From Dolichospermum sp. LEGE 00240 (GTDB lineage: Bacteria > Cyanobacteriota > Cyanobacteriia > Cyanobacteriales > Nostocaceae): DNA of 64,000 nucleotides. The stretch is taken from NCBI RefSeq assembly GCF_015207875.1, contig NZ_JADEVZ010000003.1, forward strand, positions 62,001 through 126,000. The letters are read 5' to 3'. A program made the position numbers and the translations under genes. The notes beneath the pieces are model-generated. The model had not been told where the DNA came from. It searched no databases and saw nothing but the letters and a program-made list of their open reading frames with translations. This document shows positions 26,470 to 35,489 of the stretch, piece by piece; the stretch's first letter is position 1; each line of letters opens with the position of its first letter.

Positions 26470-28527
26470 ATGTCTTACCAGATTCAGTCCCAAATGTGGC
26501 AGCGCGTCAGTATTTTAACACTGCTGTTATTAATACCAACAGTAGGAATTGCCGTTTTCCGTCAGTCCATGACAGTTGCAATTCCCGCCAATTCAACCAC
26601 CTCAGCCAACTCCATTTTACCCAATCATCCCAACTACCAAGCACTTCAGGCATTAGCTAATAATTATAGTTGCGTCGTTTCCATTCCTAACTTTGGTAAT
26701 CTTCCCGTCACTCGCACAGAATTTGCTACAGTCTTGAATACTTGTTCACAGCGCCTTAATGAACTCATAGCAAATAACCCCACCACAGTTGCTCAAACAG
26801 ACCTACAAACCCTACAACGCTTACAAAAAGAATTTGCTCCAGAGTTAGCAATTCTCAACAATTCCCAAGATACAGATAAATTAGAAGTTCGTACCAATAT
26901 CGCCCCTATTCAACCTACCAGAGAACCCCTTCAAGAGCAATCTATTCCTAAGACTAAACCATCAGGCGTAGTCTTGCCATTACCCCCTAGTTCACCAGTA
27001 ATGTCTACTGTTAACCGTCCCCAGATTTCTAAAATTCAAGCTGGTAGCAGTATTAATGCCTTAGTTGCCCCCGAAACCCAAACAGGTGGTAAATTCAATA
27101 CAGAGAACTATAATCGCATTGACGATAATCCCTTTCATCGTGTTGGTAATGAACCTCTTTCTACCTTTTCCATAGATGTAGATACAGCAGCCTACAGTAA
27201 TATGCGACGGTTTATTACTCAAGGACAATTACCGCCTAAAGATGCAGTACGAATAGAAGAATTGATTAACTACTTCCCCTATAATTATCCTCAACCCACA
27301 GGAAATCGCCCTTTTTCCGTCACCACCGAAGTAACTTCTGCTCCCTGGAATCCTCAACATAAATTAGTACAGGTAGGTTTGCAAGGGAAACGCTTAGAGA
27401 GTGAAACCTTACCACCCAGCAACCTCGTATTTTTAATTGATGTCTCCGGTTCTATGGGTGAACCCGATAAATTACCCTTGGTGCAACAGTCGTTAAAATT
27501 GCTAGTTAATAAGTTACGTCCTCAAGACAGGGTAAGTTTAGTAGTTTATGCCGGAAATGCGGGTGTAGTCCTGGCTGCTACCCCTGGAAATCAAAAAACG
27601 AAAATTCTAGCAGCCATTGACCGCTTACAGGCTGGAGGCTCTACTGCTGGTGGTCAGGGGATTGAATTAGCTTACAAAATCGCTCAACAAAACTTCCTCA
27701 AATCTGGGAATAATAGGGTTATTTTAGCTACCGATGGAGATTTTAACGTCGGGGTTTCCAGTGATGCCGAATTGACCAGATTAATTGAACAGAAACGAGA
27801 CCAGGGAATTTTCCTCACAGTCTTGGGATTTGGCACCGGCAACTATAAAGATGGCAAAATGGAACAACTAGCTGATCAAGGTAATGGTAACTACGCCTAT
27901 ATTGATACCTTATTGGAAGCCAAAAAAGTCCTAGTTAATGACATTCGGGGAACATTGTTTACCATTGCCAAGGATGTAAAAATTCAGGTGGAATTTAATC
28001 CGGCTAAAGTCCAAGCATACCGCTTAATTGGCTATGAAAACCGCCTGTTGCAAAACCAAGATTTCAATGATGATAAAAAAGATGCGGGGGAAATTGGCGC
28101 TGGTCATTCTGTAACAGCACTGTATGAAATTATTCCCACTGGTACAAACAGTGATGTGAAATTACCACAGGTAGACCCTTTACGGTATCAGCGTTCTGGT
28201 GTTAATGCGATCGCTACTGCCGATAATGAGATGATGTTGGTGAAACTCCGTTATAAATTACCTCAAGATAGTACCAGTCAATTAATTACTCAGACTATCA
28301 AAGATAGCGACTTTCAAATTAACCAAACACCATCAACTAATTTGAGATTTGCGGCTGCTGTAGCAACCTTTGGGATGATATTACGTGATTCTGAATACAA
28401 AGGGAATGCTAACTATGATTTGGTAATGAAATTAGCAACTCAAGGTCAGGGGGAAGATACGGAAGGTTATCGGGGTGAGTTTATGCGTTTAGTAGAAAAA
28501 TCTAGAGATTTGATGATCAGAAAGTGA
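26470..28527 (+). CDS. von Willebrand factor A domain protein, YfbK-like, with SLH-like N-terminus
   Basis: The 685-residue protein has an N-terminal membrane anchor (about 12-30), an SLH-like segment (about 52-102, HPNYQALQALANNYSCVVSI, then VTRTEFATVLNTC) like that of cyanobacterial porins, a YfbK-type N-terminal region (FSIDVDTAAYSNMRRFI) and a VWA domain with the MIDAS motif DVSGS at about 324-328. A DUF3520-like C-terminal part follows. It is probably envelope-located and binds partners through Mg2+. An SLH-like plus VWA fusion suggests anchoring to peptidoglycan. Function is unknown. Confidence 0.83.
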   Translation: MSYQIQSQMWQRVSILTLLLLIPTVGIAVFRQSMTVAIPANSTTSANSILPNHPNYQALQALANNYSCVVSIPNFGNLPVTRTEFATVLNTCSQRLNELIANNPTTVAQTDLQTLQRLQKEFAPELAILNNSQDTDKLEVRTNIAPIQPTREPLQEQSIPKTKPSGVVLPLPPSSPVMSTVNRPQISKIQAGSSINALVAPETQTGGKFNTENYNRIDDNPFHRVGNEPLSTFSIDVDTAAYSNMRRFITQGQLPPKDAVRIEELINYFPYNYPQPTGNRPFSVTTEVTSAPWNPQHKLVQVGLQGKRLESETLPPSNLVFLIDVSGSMGEPDKLPLVQQSLKLLVNKLRPQDRVSLVVYAGNAGVVLAATPGNQKTKILAAIDRLQAGGSTAGGQGIELAYKIAQQNFLKSGNNRVILATDGDFNVGVSSDAELTRLIEQKRDQGIFLTVLGFGTGNYKDGKMEQLADQGNGNYAYIDTLLEAKKVLVNDIRGTLFTIAKDVKIQVEFNPAKVQAYRLIGYENRLLQNQDFNDDKKDAGEIGAGHSVTALYEIIPTGTNSDVKLPQVDPLRYQRSGVNAIATADNEMMLVKLRYKLPQDSTSQLITQTIKDSDFQINQTPSTNLRFAAAVATFGMILRDSEYKGNANYDLVMKLATQGQGEDTEGYRGEFMRLVEKSRDLMIRK

Positions 28528-28573
28528 TGCTATACTGAACGGTTAAGAGGATGTTTGAAAAGTTGTGAGAGTC

Positions 28574-28606
28574 AGATCCCCGACTTCTTAAAGAAGTCGG
28601 GGATCT
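28574..28606. repeat. 33-bp palindromic repeat, copy 2
   Basis: Identical arms and loop to 23072-23104. It lies 47 bases after the VWA gene stop codon. The hairpin could also act in termination, although no T-run follows. Confidence 0.85.
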
Positions 28607-28709
28607 GATGATCTTATTGCTGTAAAACCATCCTCTAGAAAGATGATTTATGGCAGCAGGAGAAATAAATTAGTAACCATATCAACTCAGAATTAATCTC
28701 AATTAAATT

Positions 28710-29960
28710 GTGAGAAAAAAGAGATTATTTAGCTTCTTAGGATTGGTAATCACAATAGCGATCGCTCTGATTAGTTGTCATAATTTGCTATTACCAAAAT
28801 CACCTCCACCCATTACCGTCAAACTCAGTGGTTGGACAGGTAATCCCCTAGAACAAACCCTGTTAAAACAGGTAATCCAAGACTTTGAAAAGCAGCAGTC
28901 CCAGATCAAAGTCAAATATGAAGCGATCGCCGATCAATATATGGATGTGATTAAAACCCGCCTAGTAGGAGAAGCCGCACCAGATGTATTTTATCTCGAT
29001 GCTTTAGAAGCCCCTTTTTTAATGGGTCAGAATGTTCTAGAACCCCTTGATAAATACATTAACCCCAAATTTGATCTTACAGACATAGAACCCAACCTCC
29101 TCAACAATTTTACCTACCAAAATCATATTTATGGTTTACCTAAAGACTATTCCACCCTGGCTCTATTTTATAACAAACAAGCATTTACTCAAATTGGTTT
29201 AACCAATCCACCAACCACATGGGAACAACTCCGTACCTATGCCAAACAATTAACAGGCAAACTGAATAAATATGGCTTTGGTGAAATTCCCGAATTAGCC
29301 CGTCAGGCATATAAAATTACCGCTTTTGGCGGAGAAATTATTGATAAAAATGGTTATGCTACCTTTGCCAATGATCCAGGTTTGCAAGGTTTAGAATTAG
29401 TAATTAATCAATATCAAAAAGACCGTTCTTCCGCTCAAAAATCTGATGTCGGTACAAATTCAGGGAGTGAAATGTTTGGGCAAAATAAAGTAGCAATGGT
29501 AATTGAGGGTAATTGGGCAATTCCCTACTTGCAAGAAACCTTTCCTAAACTAGAATTTGCCACAGCAGAGATTCCTAAAATTAATAATCAGCAAGCAACA
29601 ATGGTTTTTACAGTTGCTTATGTCATGAATAAACAAACACAGCATAAACTTGCAGCTTGGAAACTTATTTCCTATCTAACAGGAAAAGAAGGCATGAAAA
29701 AATGGACAAGTAAAGGATTTGCATTACCAGCCCGTAAATCAGTAGCACAACAATTAGGCTATGATCAAGACCCTCTTAGAGCATCATTAGTAGCAGGAGT
29801 TAATTATGGCACACCCTGGCAATTAGGCAAGTATCCCGCCGCAATTATCAACAACTTTGATAATCAATTTATTAGTGTTTTGCTAGGACAACAACCATTA
29901 AAACAAGCAATGTTAAAAGCGCAAAATGCAGCCAATCAACAAATTCAGGCAGATATGTAG
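28710..29960 (+). CDS. sugar ABC transporter substrate-binding lipoprotein (family 1)
   Basis: The 416-residue protein starts with GTG and has a signal peptide with a lipobox-like ALISC near residue 23. The mature part is a family 1 solute-binding protein (TVKLSGWTGNPLEQTLLKQV, then APDVFYLDALEAPFL, then MVIEGNWAIPYL). Such proteins bind sugars or compatible solutes such as trehalose or glucosylglycerol. The substrate cannot be fixed from sequence. Two permease genes follow in the same direction. Confidence 0.85.
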   Translation: MRKKRLFSFLGLVITIAIALISCHNLLLPKSPPPITVKLSGWTGNPLEQTLLKQVIQDFEKQQSQIKVKYEAIADQYMDVIKTRLVGEAAPDVFYLDALEAPFLMGQNVLEPLDKYINPKFDLTDIEPNLLNNFTYQNHIYGLPKDYSTLALFYNKQAFTQIGLTNPPTTWEQLRTYAKQLTGKLNKYGFGEIPELARQAYKITAFGGEIIDKNGYATFANDPGLQGLELVINQYQKDRSSAQKSDVGTNSGSEMFGQNKVAMVIEGNWAIPYLQETFPKLEFATAEIPKINNQQATMVFTVAYVMNKQTQHKLAAWKLISYLTGKEGMKKWTSKGFALPARKSVAQQLGYDQDPLRASLVAGVNYGTPWQLGKYPAAIINNFDNQFISVLLGQQPLKQAMLKAQNAANQQIQADM

Positions 29961-30017
29961 AGTTTGTAATTAAAACTTGTACCCGACTCCAATTTTTCTC
30001 TTCCTTTGCGCCTTTGC

Positions 30018-30935
30018 GTGAGATATAAAAATGTGTTTCATTTACCCGAACATCACTGTAATAGACAAATCAAAGAAAATCTAATAGCTTATTTATTCAT
30101 AACTCCCAGTATTTTAGTTTTAGGCACATTTGTAATTTTACCTATTCTCTATGCCGTATTTCTTTCCTTACACAAAGTGCAAATGTTGGGAGGGATTCAT
30201 TACCATTTTTTCAGCTTAGGTAATTTCCAGAGATTACTAAGAGATGAAAGAATAGGAATTGCTTTAAAAAATACCGCCGAATATGTAGCCGTTGTTGTTC
30301 CCACACAAACTATTTTAGCTTTAGGTTTAGCAGTAACACTTAATTCTGGCATTCGCGGGAAAAATTGGTGGCGGATTCTTTACTTTTTACCAACAGTCAC
30401 ATCTTCCGCAGTTTTGACACTAATTTTTATGTGGATTTATAACACAAATGGACTTCTAAATAATTTTTTAGCTTTCCTAAAATTACCTATTTATAATTGG
30501 TTGGGAGATCCATCTGTTGCCCTCAAAGGGATTATGATCATGAATATTTGGTCAACAGCGCCGTTTTTTATGGTGATTTATTTAGCAGCTTTACAGGATA
30601 TTCCCCAAACCCTTTACGAAGCCGCAAAACTTGATGGTGCGAATAGTTGGGAACAGTTTCTTTATATTACCTTACCTTTATTGCAACCGGTGACTTTCTT
30701 CGTTATGGCAATGGGAATAATTGGGACTTTTCAATTATTTGATCAATCTTATATATTTTCTGGAGGAACTGGCGGACCAAATAACGCCACTCTCACCTTA
30801 GTTTTACTAATTTATCAAACCGTATTTCGGAATTTACAGATGGGATATGGTGCAGCGATCGCTTTTTTACTAGCATCTGTAATTATTACCATCACATTAA
30901 TTCAAAAGCAATTTTTCGGAGGCTATAAAATTTGA
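30018..30935 (+). CDS. sugar ABC transporter permease (MalF/UgpA type)
   Basis: The protein has about six membrane helices and the EAA-loop signature LYEAAKLDGANSWEQFLYIT. The start is uncertain. GTG at 30018 and GTG at 30033 are both plausible; a TTG at 30006 lies inside a common intergenic repeat (CCTTTGCGCCTTTGCGTGAG) and is unlikely. The stop overlaps the start of the next permease by four bases, so they are coupled. Confidence 0.85.
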   Translation: MRYKNVFHLPEHHCNRQIKENLIAYLFITPSILVLGTFVILPILYAVFLSLHKVQMLGGIHYHFFSLGNFQRLLRDERIGIALKNTAEYVAVVVPTQTILALGLAVTLNSGIRGKNWWRILYFLPTVTSSAVLTLIFMWIYNTNGLLNNFLAFLKLPIYNWLGDPSVALKGIMIMNIWSTAPFFMVIYLAALQDIPQTLYEAAKLDGANSWEQFLYITLPLLQPVTFFVMAMGIIGTFQLFDQSYIFSGGTGGPNNATLTLVLLIYQTVFRNLQMGYGAAIAFLLASVIITITLIQKQFFGGYKI

Positions 30936-31768
30936 ATAAAATCTTTAATATTTTCTTTTTCAAAGTTGTATTATATATCTTCCTCACAGTTTATGGAATT
31001 ATCACCATAATTCCCTTTCTTTGGGCATTTTCCGCATCATTCAAGCCCCTCTCTGAAATCATTAGTGGTGAATTTAATTTCATTCCCAAACATTTTACCC
31101 TTGATAATTACAAACAAATATTTCTACAAGAACCCCTATTTTGGCGGTGGTTATTTAATAGTGTAATTATTGGCGTTACCGTCACGATTTTAAACTTGCT
31201 ATTTAACTCAATGGCAGGTTATGCCCTCGCTAGATTGAACTTTCATGGTAAACAGTTCTGGTTTTTCCTAATTTTGGCAGTCTTAGTAGTACCAGCGCAA
31301 ATTACCCTAATTCCCACATTTTTAATTCTCAAAACCATTGGTTGGTTAAACTCATACCCAGGGATGATAGTTCCGAGTATGGTTAATGCTACCTTTATTT
31401 TCATGATGCGGCAATTCTTTGTAAATTTCCCTAGAGAATTAGAAGAAGCCAGTCAACTAGATAGTTTAAATGCCTGGGGAATTTTTTGGCACATAGTTTT
31501 ACCTCTAGCCAAACCAGCATTAGCCGCACAAGCGATTTTTGTATTTATGGGCAGTTGGAATAATTTTTTGCTCCCCGTAGTCATTCTTTTTGACCCAGAA
31601 ATGTTCACCTTACCCTTGGGACTAAACACCTTTAAAGGTCAATATATCAGCTATTGGAATTACATTATGGCAGCCTCAATGGTATTTACCCTACCCGGTT
31701 TAGCCATTTATGCCTTCTTTAACCGCTACTTAATTCAAGGTATTACCTTCACCGGTGGTAAAGAATAA
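30932..31768 (+). CDS. sugar ABC transporter permease (MalG/UgpE type)
   Basis: The 278-residue protein begins with TTG (TTGA overlap with the upstream stop) and has six membrane helices plus the EAA-loop signature ELEEASQLDSLNAWGIFWHI. Together with the two genes before it, this makes a binding protein and two permeases. No ATPase gene is present, so the complex probably borrows a shared MsmK/UgpC-type ATPase encoded elsewhere. It is convergent with the TOMM gene sagB. Confidence 0.87.
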   Translation: MNKIFNIFFFKVVLYIFLTVYGIITIIPFLWAFSASFKPLSEIISGEFNFIPKHFTLDNYKQIFLQEPLFWRWLFNSVIIGVTVTILNLLFNSMAGYALARLNFHGKQFWFFLILAVLVVPAQITLIPTFLILKTIGWLNSYPGMIVPSMVNATFIFMMRQFFVNFPRELEEASQLDSLNAWGIFWHIVLPLAKPALAAQAIFVFMGSWNNFLLPVVILFDPEMFTLPLGLNTFKGQYISYWNYIMAASMVFTLPGLAIYAFFNRYLIQGITFTGGKE

Positions 31769-31817
31769 TTCCTCAAACTCTTCCTCTCTGCGCCTCCGCA
31801 CCTCTGCGTGCAAAAAT

Positions 31818-32546
31818 TCATCCTTTCCTGCCCACAGCAACACAGTAAATAGCCGCATGACGTTGCCCATCAATCCCCAACATACCGTTTAAACTCAGAT
31901 CATGAAATCCACCGAGACAAAGACTATCCAGCCCCAATTGCACAGCCATTAAACTTATATTTTCAGCTTGATGACCAGCTTCCAAAAGTGCAAAACGATA
32001 GCCTCGCGCTCCATATTTGCCCATTGAGCGCGTAAAAACCGATGTGAACACAAACAGAGCATTAGCATTGACAATATAATCTTGCTGCAAAAATGCTTCT
32101 ATAAAATCCGTTGGTACGGCATCATTCACCCAATGTAGCCCATGTCCGCGAGGTTCATAGTGATATAGTCCGCTAACCAAACCTGCTACCGCTTGTGTAG
32201 ATACGAACACCTCCAGGGGATAAAGTCCCCCCGCAGAAGGAGAATTACGAGCCTCATAGCACTGATTATCCACCTCACGCAGTCCATTAACTCCACAGGC
32301 TGCATCCAGCAATTGCGCCAAGGAGACAAGTGGCATCACCTGATTATCAAATGATCGCACAGAAGTACGCCGTGCTAAAAGCTCAGACAGCGGGTTATCC
32401 CGTGGTGCTGGTGGCAATTCCAGAAAAGGAGCTTCTGGCAGATATCGCAGTTCAGTAGCCGGAACACGCTTGACATAACTTTTCGGGACTGGAGAGTTCA
32501 AATGATACAGAAGAGCTAACTCCAGAGGTTCATTGACTGTGTGCAT
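31818..32546 (-). CDS. sagB: SagB-type FMN dehydrogenase of a TOMM cluster
   Basis: SagB/McbC-type enzymes use FMN to oxidise azolines in a modified precursor peptide to thiazoles or oxazoles. The 242-residue protein is a nitroreductase-fold member with RRTSVRSF near 51, ARNSPSAGGLYPLEVFVS near 98 and LEAGHQAENISLMAVQLGLD near 187. It is the last of the minus-strand operon, 18 bases after the YcaO gene. Length is close to other SagB domain proteins. Product is inferred from the cluster. Confidence 0.86.
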   Translation of the reverse strand: MHTVNEPLELALLYHLNSPVPKSYVKRVPATELRYLPEAPFLELPPAPRDNPLSELLARRTSVRSFDNQVMPLVSLAQLLDAACGVNGLREVDNQCYEARNSPSAGGLYPLEVFVSTQAVAGLVSGLYHYEPRGHGLHWVNDAVPTDFIEAFLQQDYIVNANALFVFTSVFTRSMGKYGARGYRFALLEAGHQAENISLMAVQLGLDSLCLGGFHDLSLNGMLGIDGQRHAAIYCVAVGRKG

Positions 32547-32564
32547 TGTTCTAATTTCCTCATT

Positions 32565-33893
32565 TTAAGCCATCGGATGTGGACAGGGATTGAGGTCATT
32601 TTCAGTTCGTCGTCCACCATAACCTAACCTTTCTGGAACTGTAAACAACCGCCGAGTTCCCAATGGTTCTTGTCCATAACCAAAATAAATAGGGACTAAT
32701 TCACTGGCTAAAGTCCGCACGACTCGGAAACCAAGAGAGGCGATATCAGGGGCGGTAATTTCCACTACATAAGGTTCAACACCCACTGAATTCAACTTGG
32801 CAACTACTGATTGTAAATTCTCCGCTTCTGATGCAGATTCGTAAGTTGGTATATCTTCAACTTGGCAGGATTGATCATGATGAAATAAGAAATCCAACTC
32901 ACTCAACCGAGAAGTTGTGTAAAAAAAAGCGTTGTGATCATCCAAATTCTGAACATCACTATATTGATGGAGATTAGTCCCAGCCCCAGTTTTCATCCGT
33001 TCTATGTCGCCAAAGCGAGCTTGACAAACTTCAAAAACTGCCTTGTGAAAAGCCGTTGGTCCATCAAGATGACATCCCATCCCAGTGGAAACAGCGGGAC
33101 CTTTGCCCGAATGGTCAATTAACATAGCCATGAAAACTGGGACTTGAATATCAGTAGTCAACTCGAAGACAACTAACTCAATGCCAAAGCGGCCATAGTG
33201 GCGGGCTATTTCCGTCTCAATTCCTGGCAAGTGGTCAAAATAGATGCGCGGAGCAGGTAAGCGATTTAACCAGGTAATGATGAAAGCATCACGTTCAATT
33301 AATTCGCACAAACCCCTGTAGGCTGCAAACTCCCAAGATGGTCCACTAGCCATACCGTTAGAACTAACAGGTAAAATATAATCTCCTGGTTGGTTGCCGT
33401 CCCAGTCCAAATAAACCAAAAAGGCTGGAACTAAAACCTGTTGGTTACTGGATAAAGAAAGGGCATTCATCCACGAAGTCTGCGTTGTCGGATTAAAAGC
33501 TGGAAAAGGAAAATTGGGGTGAGAGTATTGTTGGTCAGAAAAAGGAGAAAAAACCGCAGGAGAAACGGCACGATTACCTAATTCTTCATAGCTACCAACC
33601 ATTAGTTGGCGATGATCAACAATACCACCACAGTATCTTTCTATAGCTTCGCCCACAGCCCCAAAAATGGCTTGTTCATCCGTCATCCCCCTACCAACAC
33701 CGTAGCGTAAATCGTCCTGCTGTTTACGAAGTTGGAAATTGGCTAATTCGGCTTGCCACAACACCGGAAAATCGAACTCTGTATAAGGCTTGGTAAATCT
33801 ATCTAAGGCTCGGATAATGCCAGTATGGGGGCTAACTAAATCCTGCCAGCGGGGACTAGCGATCGCTGTATTCACTGTATTCTCTCCTATCAT
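32565..33893 (-). CDS. YcaO cyclodehydratase of a TOMM cluster
   Basis: YcaO proteins use ATP to convert Cys, Ser or Thr side chains of a precursor peptide into azolines. Visible YcaO features are GEAIERYCGG, the SSNGMASG and GLCELIERDAFIITWLNRL segments, and a C-terminus PCPHP that fits the PxPxP tail of true cyclodehydratases. I start at the ATG at 33893 (442 aa). A longer frame from 33953 would begin inside the heptamer repeat (MTGDTGDTGDS) and has no family support. It works with the ThiF-like gene upstream. Confidence 0.88.
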   Translation of the reverse strand: MIGENTVNTAIASPRWQDLVSPHTGIIRALDRFTKPYTEFDFPVLWQAELANFQLRKQQDDLRYGVGRGMTDEQAIFGAVGEAIERYCGGIVDHRQLMVGSYEELGNRAVSPAVFSPFSDQQYSHPNFPFPAFNPTTQTSWMNALSLSSNQQVLVPAFLVYLDWDGNQPGDYILPVSSNGMASGPSWEFAAYRGLCELIERDAFIITWLNRLPAPRIYFDHLPGIETEIARHYGRFGIELVVFELTTDIQVPVFMAMLIDHSGKGPAVSTGMGCHLDGPTAFHKAVFEVCQARFGDIERMKTGAGTNLHQYSDVQNLDDHNAFFYTTSRLSELDFLFHHDQSCQVEDIPTYESASEAENLQSVVAKLNSVGVEPYVVEITAPDIASLGFRVVRTLASELVPIYFGYGQEPLGTRRLFTVPERLGYGGRRTENDLNPCPHPMA

Positions 33894-33921
33894 CAACAGT
33901 GCTGAGTTTTGACTTTTTACA

Positions 33922-34195
33922 CTGTCACCTGTGTCACCTGTGTCACCTGTCACCTGTCACCTGTCACCTGTCACCTGTCACCTGTTCCCTGTCACCTGTC
34001 ACCTGTCACCTGTTCCCTGTCACCTGTCACCTGTCACCTGTCACCTGTCACCTGTCACCTGTCACCTGTCACCTGTTCCCTGTCACCTGTCACCTGTCAC
34101 CTATCACCTGTCACCTGTCACCTGTCACCTGTCACCTGTCACCTGTGTCACCTGTTCCCTATCACCTGTCACCTGTTCCCTGTCACCTGTTTTCC
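33922..34195. repeat. heptanucleotide STRR inside the TOMM operon
   Basis: About 270 bases of CACCTGT units, with variants TCCCTGT and TGTCACC, lie between the ThiF-like gene and the YcaO gene. The tract provides the last residues of the ThiF-like protein (KQVTGNR) and an artefactual N-terminal extension of YcaO. Read in any forward frame it looks open, which creates false ORFs. On the minus strand it would be a repetitive RNA leader before the YcaO gene. Confidence 0.95.
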
Positions 34196-35314
34196 TGAAC
34201 AATGGGGACAACCTGGTTTTTTGAGAACAACATTGTGAGTCAGCTTTGTACTAAGTAAGTCTATATGTAGTAGTTTTCCGTCAGTAGCCATAGGTAGACC
34301 AAGCATCATCTTTACCGCATCAAGAGCCATATAACTTCCCACCAACATCTGACCTATCGGTAAATTTTCCCGCAGTCGTGGTTGAGAACGCCGTTCTCGG
34401 TTGAGTAACTGTTCAACCGCCAATTCCGCCTCTGGAAACTTAGAACAAGCCATAGACCGCATTCGATAGCATAGATAACACGGTCCATCCTTGGCAAAAA
34501 CCAGTGGACCGACATTTCCCTCAATCCCAGCCGCCCCACCCGGTAACAATGGGCGCTGCATCTTCAGGCATAGTCTATTCAAGCGATAGGCGAGATTTAC
34601 AGATACGGCATCAGTAGCAACAATTACGAGGTCAACATCCTCAAGCAAAGGATTGATGGTTGCATCGTCATTCAAAGCATCTGTAATAATCTCAGTTCGG
34701 GTGATTCCACCAATGGCTTCAATCTGTCGCGCTGCTTCCACACCCCGAAAAGCACCGATTTTATTCAATCCCGAACCTGACAACAGGGAATCCGCCGGCA
34801 GGATACAGGCATCATCACACAAACGCACAAAACCAATACCAGCAGTAGCCAGATTAATTGCTGCTATCAGTCCCGAACCTCCCAGTCCAAAAACAGCAAT
34901 CCTGGCATTAGCTAAGTGTTTTTGAGCATCTTTTTGGTTAAAGCCTAATTCATGATAAAGACTAATTTGCGGCAGTAAACAAGCATGACTATCTAAATCA
35001 TCTCTATCTTCCCAAGACTCTTCCACTAGGCGATTGTCCATCAAAAATTCTAAACATTGATTTAGGGAAGAATCGGTCAATTGTTCGCCAATAGCATCGC
35101 GGATTTCTCCTATTGTGCGATCGCCATCTAGTAAAGGTAAAACAATTTTTTCTACATTATGCAGAGCTTGACCCTGTACTCTCAGGGTTCGCCGTGTTGT
35201 ATTAAATATCATACTTTCTTCGCCACTGCAATCTGCCGGCATCACGTTAATGACAACGTGTTCTAGTAACCGAAGTCGCTGACTATCATTTAATTTCATA
35301 GACTTTATTGCCAA
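34169..35314 (-). CDS. E1/ThiF-like leader-binding protein of a TOMM cluster
   Basis: The 381-residue protein has an N-terminal PqqD/RRE-like winged-helix region (about 35-100, TLRVQGQALHNVEKIVLPLL, then GDRTIGEIRDAIG). A ThiF/E1 domain follows, with nucleotide motif GLGGSG (about 143-148) and zinc pairs CYLC (279-282) and CPHC (369-372). Such C-domain proteins hold the precursor leader and present the core to the YcaO enzyme. It follows the precursor after two terminators. Its last residues are coded by the heptamer repeat, so its tail has been rewritten. Confidence 0.84.
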   Translation of the reverse strand: MAIKSMKLNDSQRLRLLEHVVINVMPADCSGEESMIFNTTRRTLRVQGQALHNVEKIVLPLLDGDRTIGEIRDAIGEQLTDSSLNQCLEFLMDNRLVEESWEDRDDLDSHACLLPQISLYHELGFNQKDAQKHLANARIAVFGLGGSGLIAAINLATAGIGFVRLCDDACILPADSLLSGSGLNKIGAFRGVEAARQIEAIGGITRTEIITDALNDDATINPLLEDVDLVIVATDAVSVNLAYRLNRLCLKMQRPLLPGGAAGIEGNVGPLVFAKDGPCYLCYRMRSMACSKFPEAELAVEQLLNRERRSQPRLRENLPIGQMLVGSYMALDAVKMMLGLPMATDGKLLHIDLLSTKLTHNVVLKKPGCPHCSGKQVTGNR

Positions 35315-35344
35315 AAATGAATCCTGCTATCAATAGCAATCAGA

Positions 35345-35397
35345 AAAAATAAAAACCCTGTTTTGGATACCAAAAAATATTGAATAAAAACAGGGCT
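35345..35397 (-). terminator. second terminator/attenuator after the precursor gene
   Basis: On the minus strand GCCCTGTTTT (35396-35387) pairs with AAAACAGGGT (35364-35355) and a T-rich run follows. It lies between the precursor and the ThiF-like gene and would reduce read-through, giving more precursor than enzyme. Confidence 0.7.
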
Positions 35398-35440
35398 TTT
35401 GTTGAATTTTCTAGCCAAGTTCAATGATTTTGAAATCAAA

Positions 35441-35487
35441 AAACTCGGTTTCTAGAATAGCTAAATAACCGTTCTATCGCCGAGTTT
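35441..35487 (-). terminator. first terminator directly after the precursor gene
   Basis: On the minus strand AAACTCGG (35487-35480) pairs with CCGAGTTT (35448-35441) followed by TTTG. It begins three bases after the precursor stop codon. Confidence 0.7.
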
Positions 35488-35489
35488 AA

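Noticed and set aside
33894-33953. N-terminal extension of the YcaO protein (MTGDTGDTGDS)
   Set aside because: The 20 residues are coded by the heptamer repeat; the YcaO match begins after the ATG at 33893.
33922-34195. CRISPR array
   Set aside because: Units are 7 bases with no spacers; the tract is a tandem repeat. No cas genes are nearby. The same holds for 57130-57440.
33899-34238. Three overlapping forward frames of about 100 codons with repeated Cys-His-Leu-Ser-Pro-Val
   Set aside because: They are the three readings of the CACCTGT heptamer tract. A 7-base unit keeps all frames open when no stop is in the unit. No start signal or family is present.
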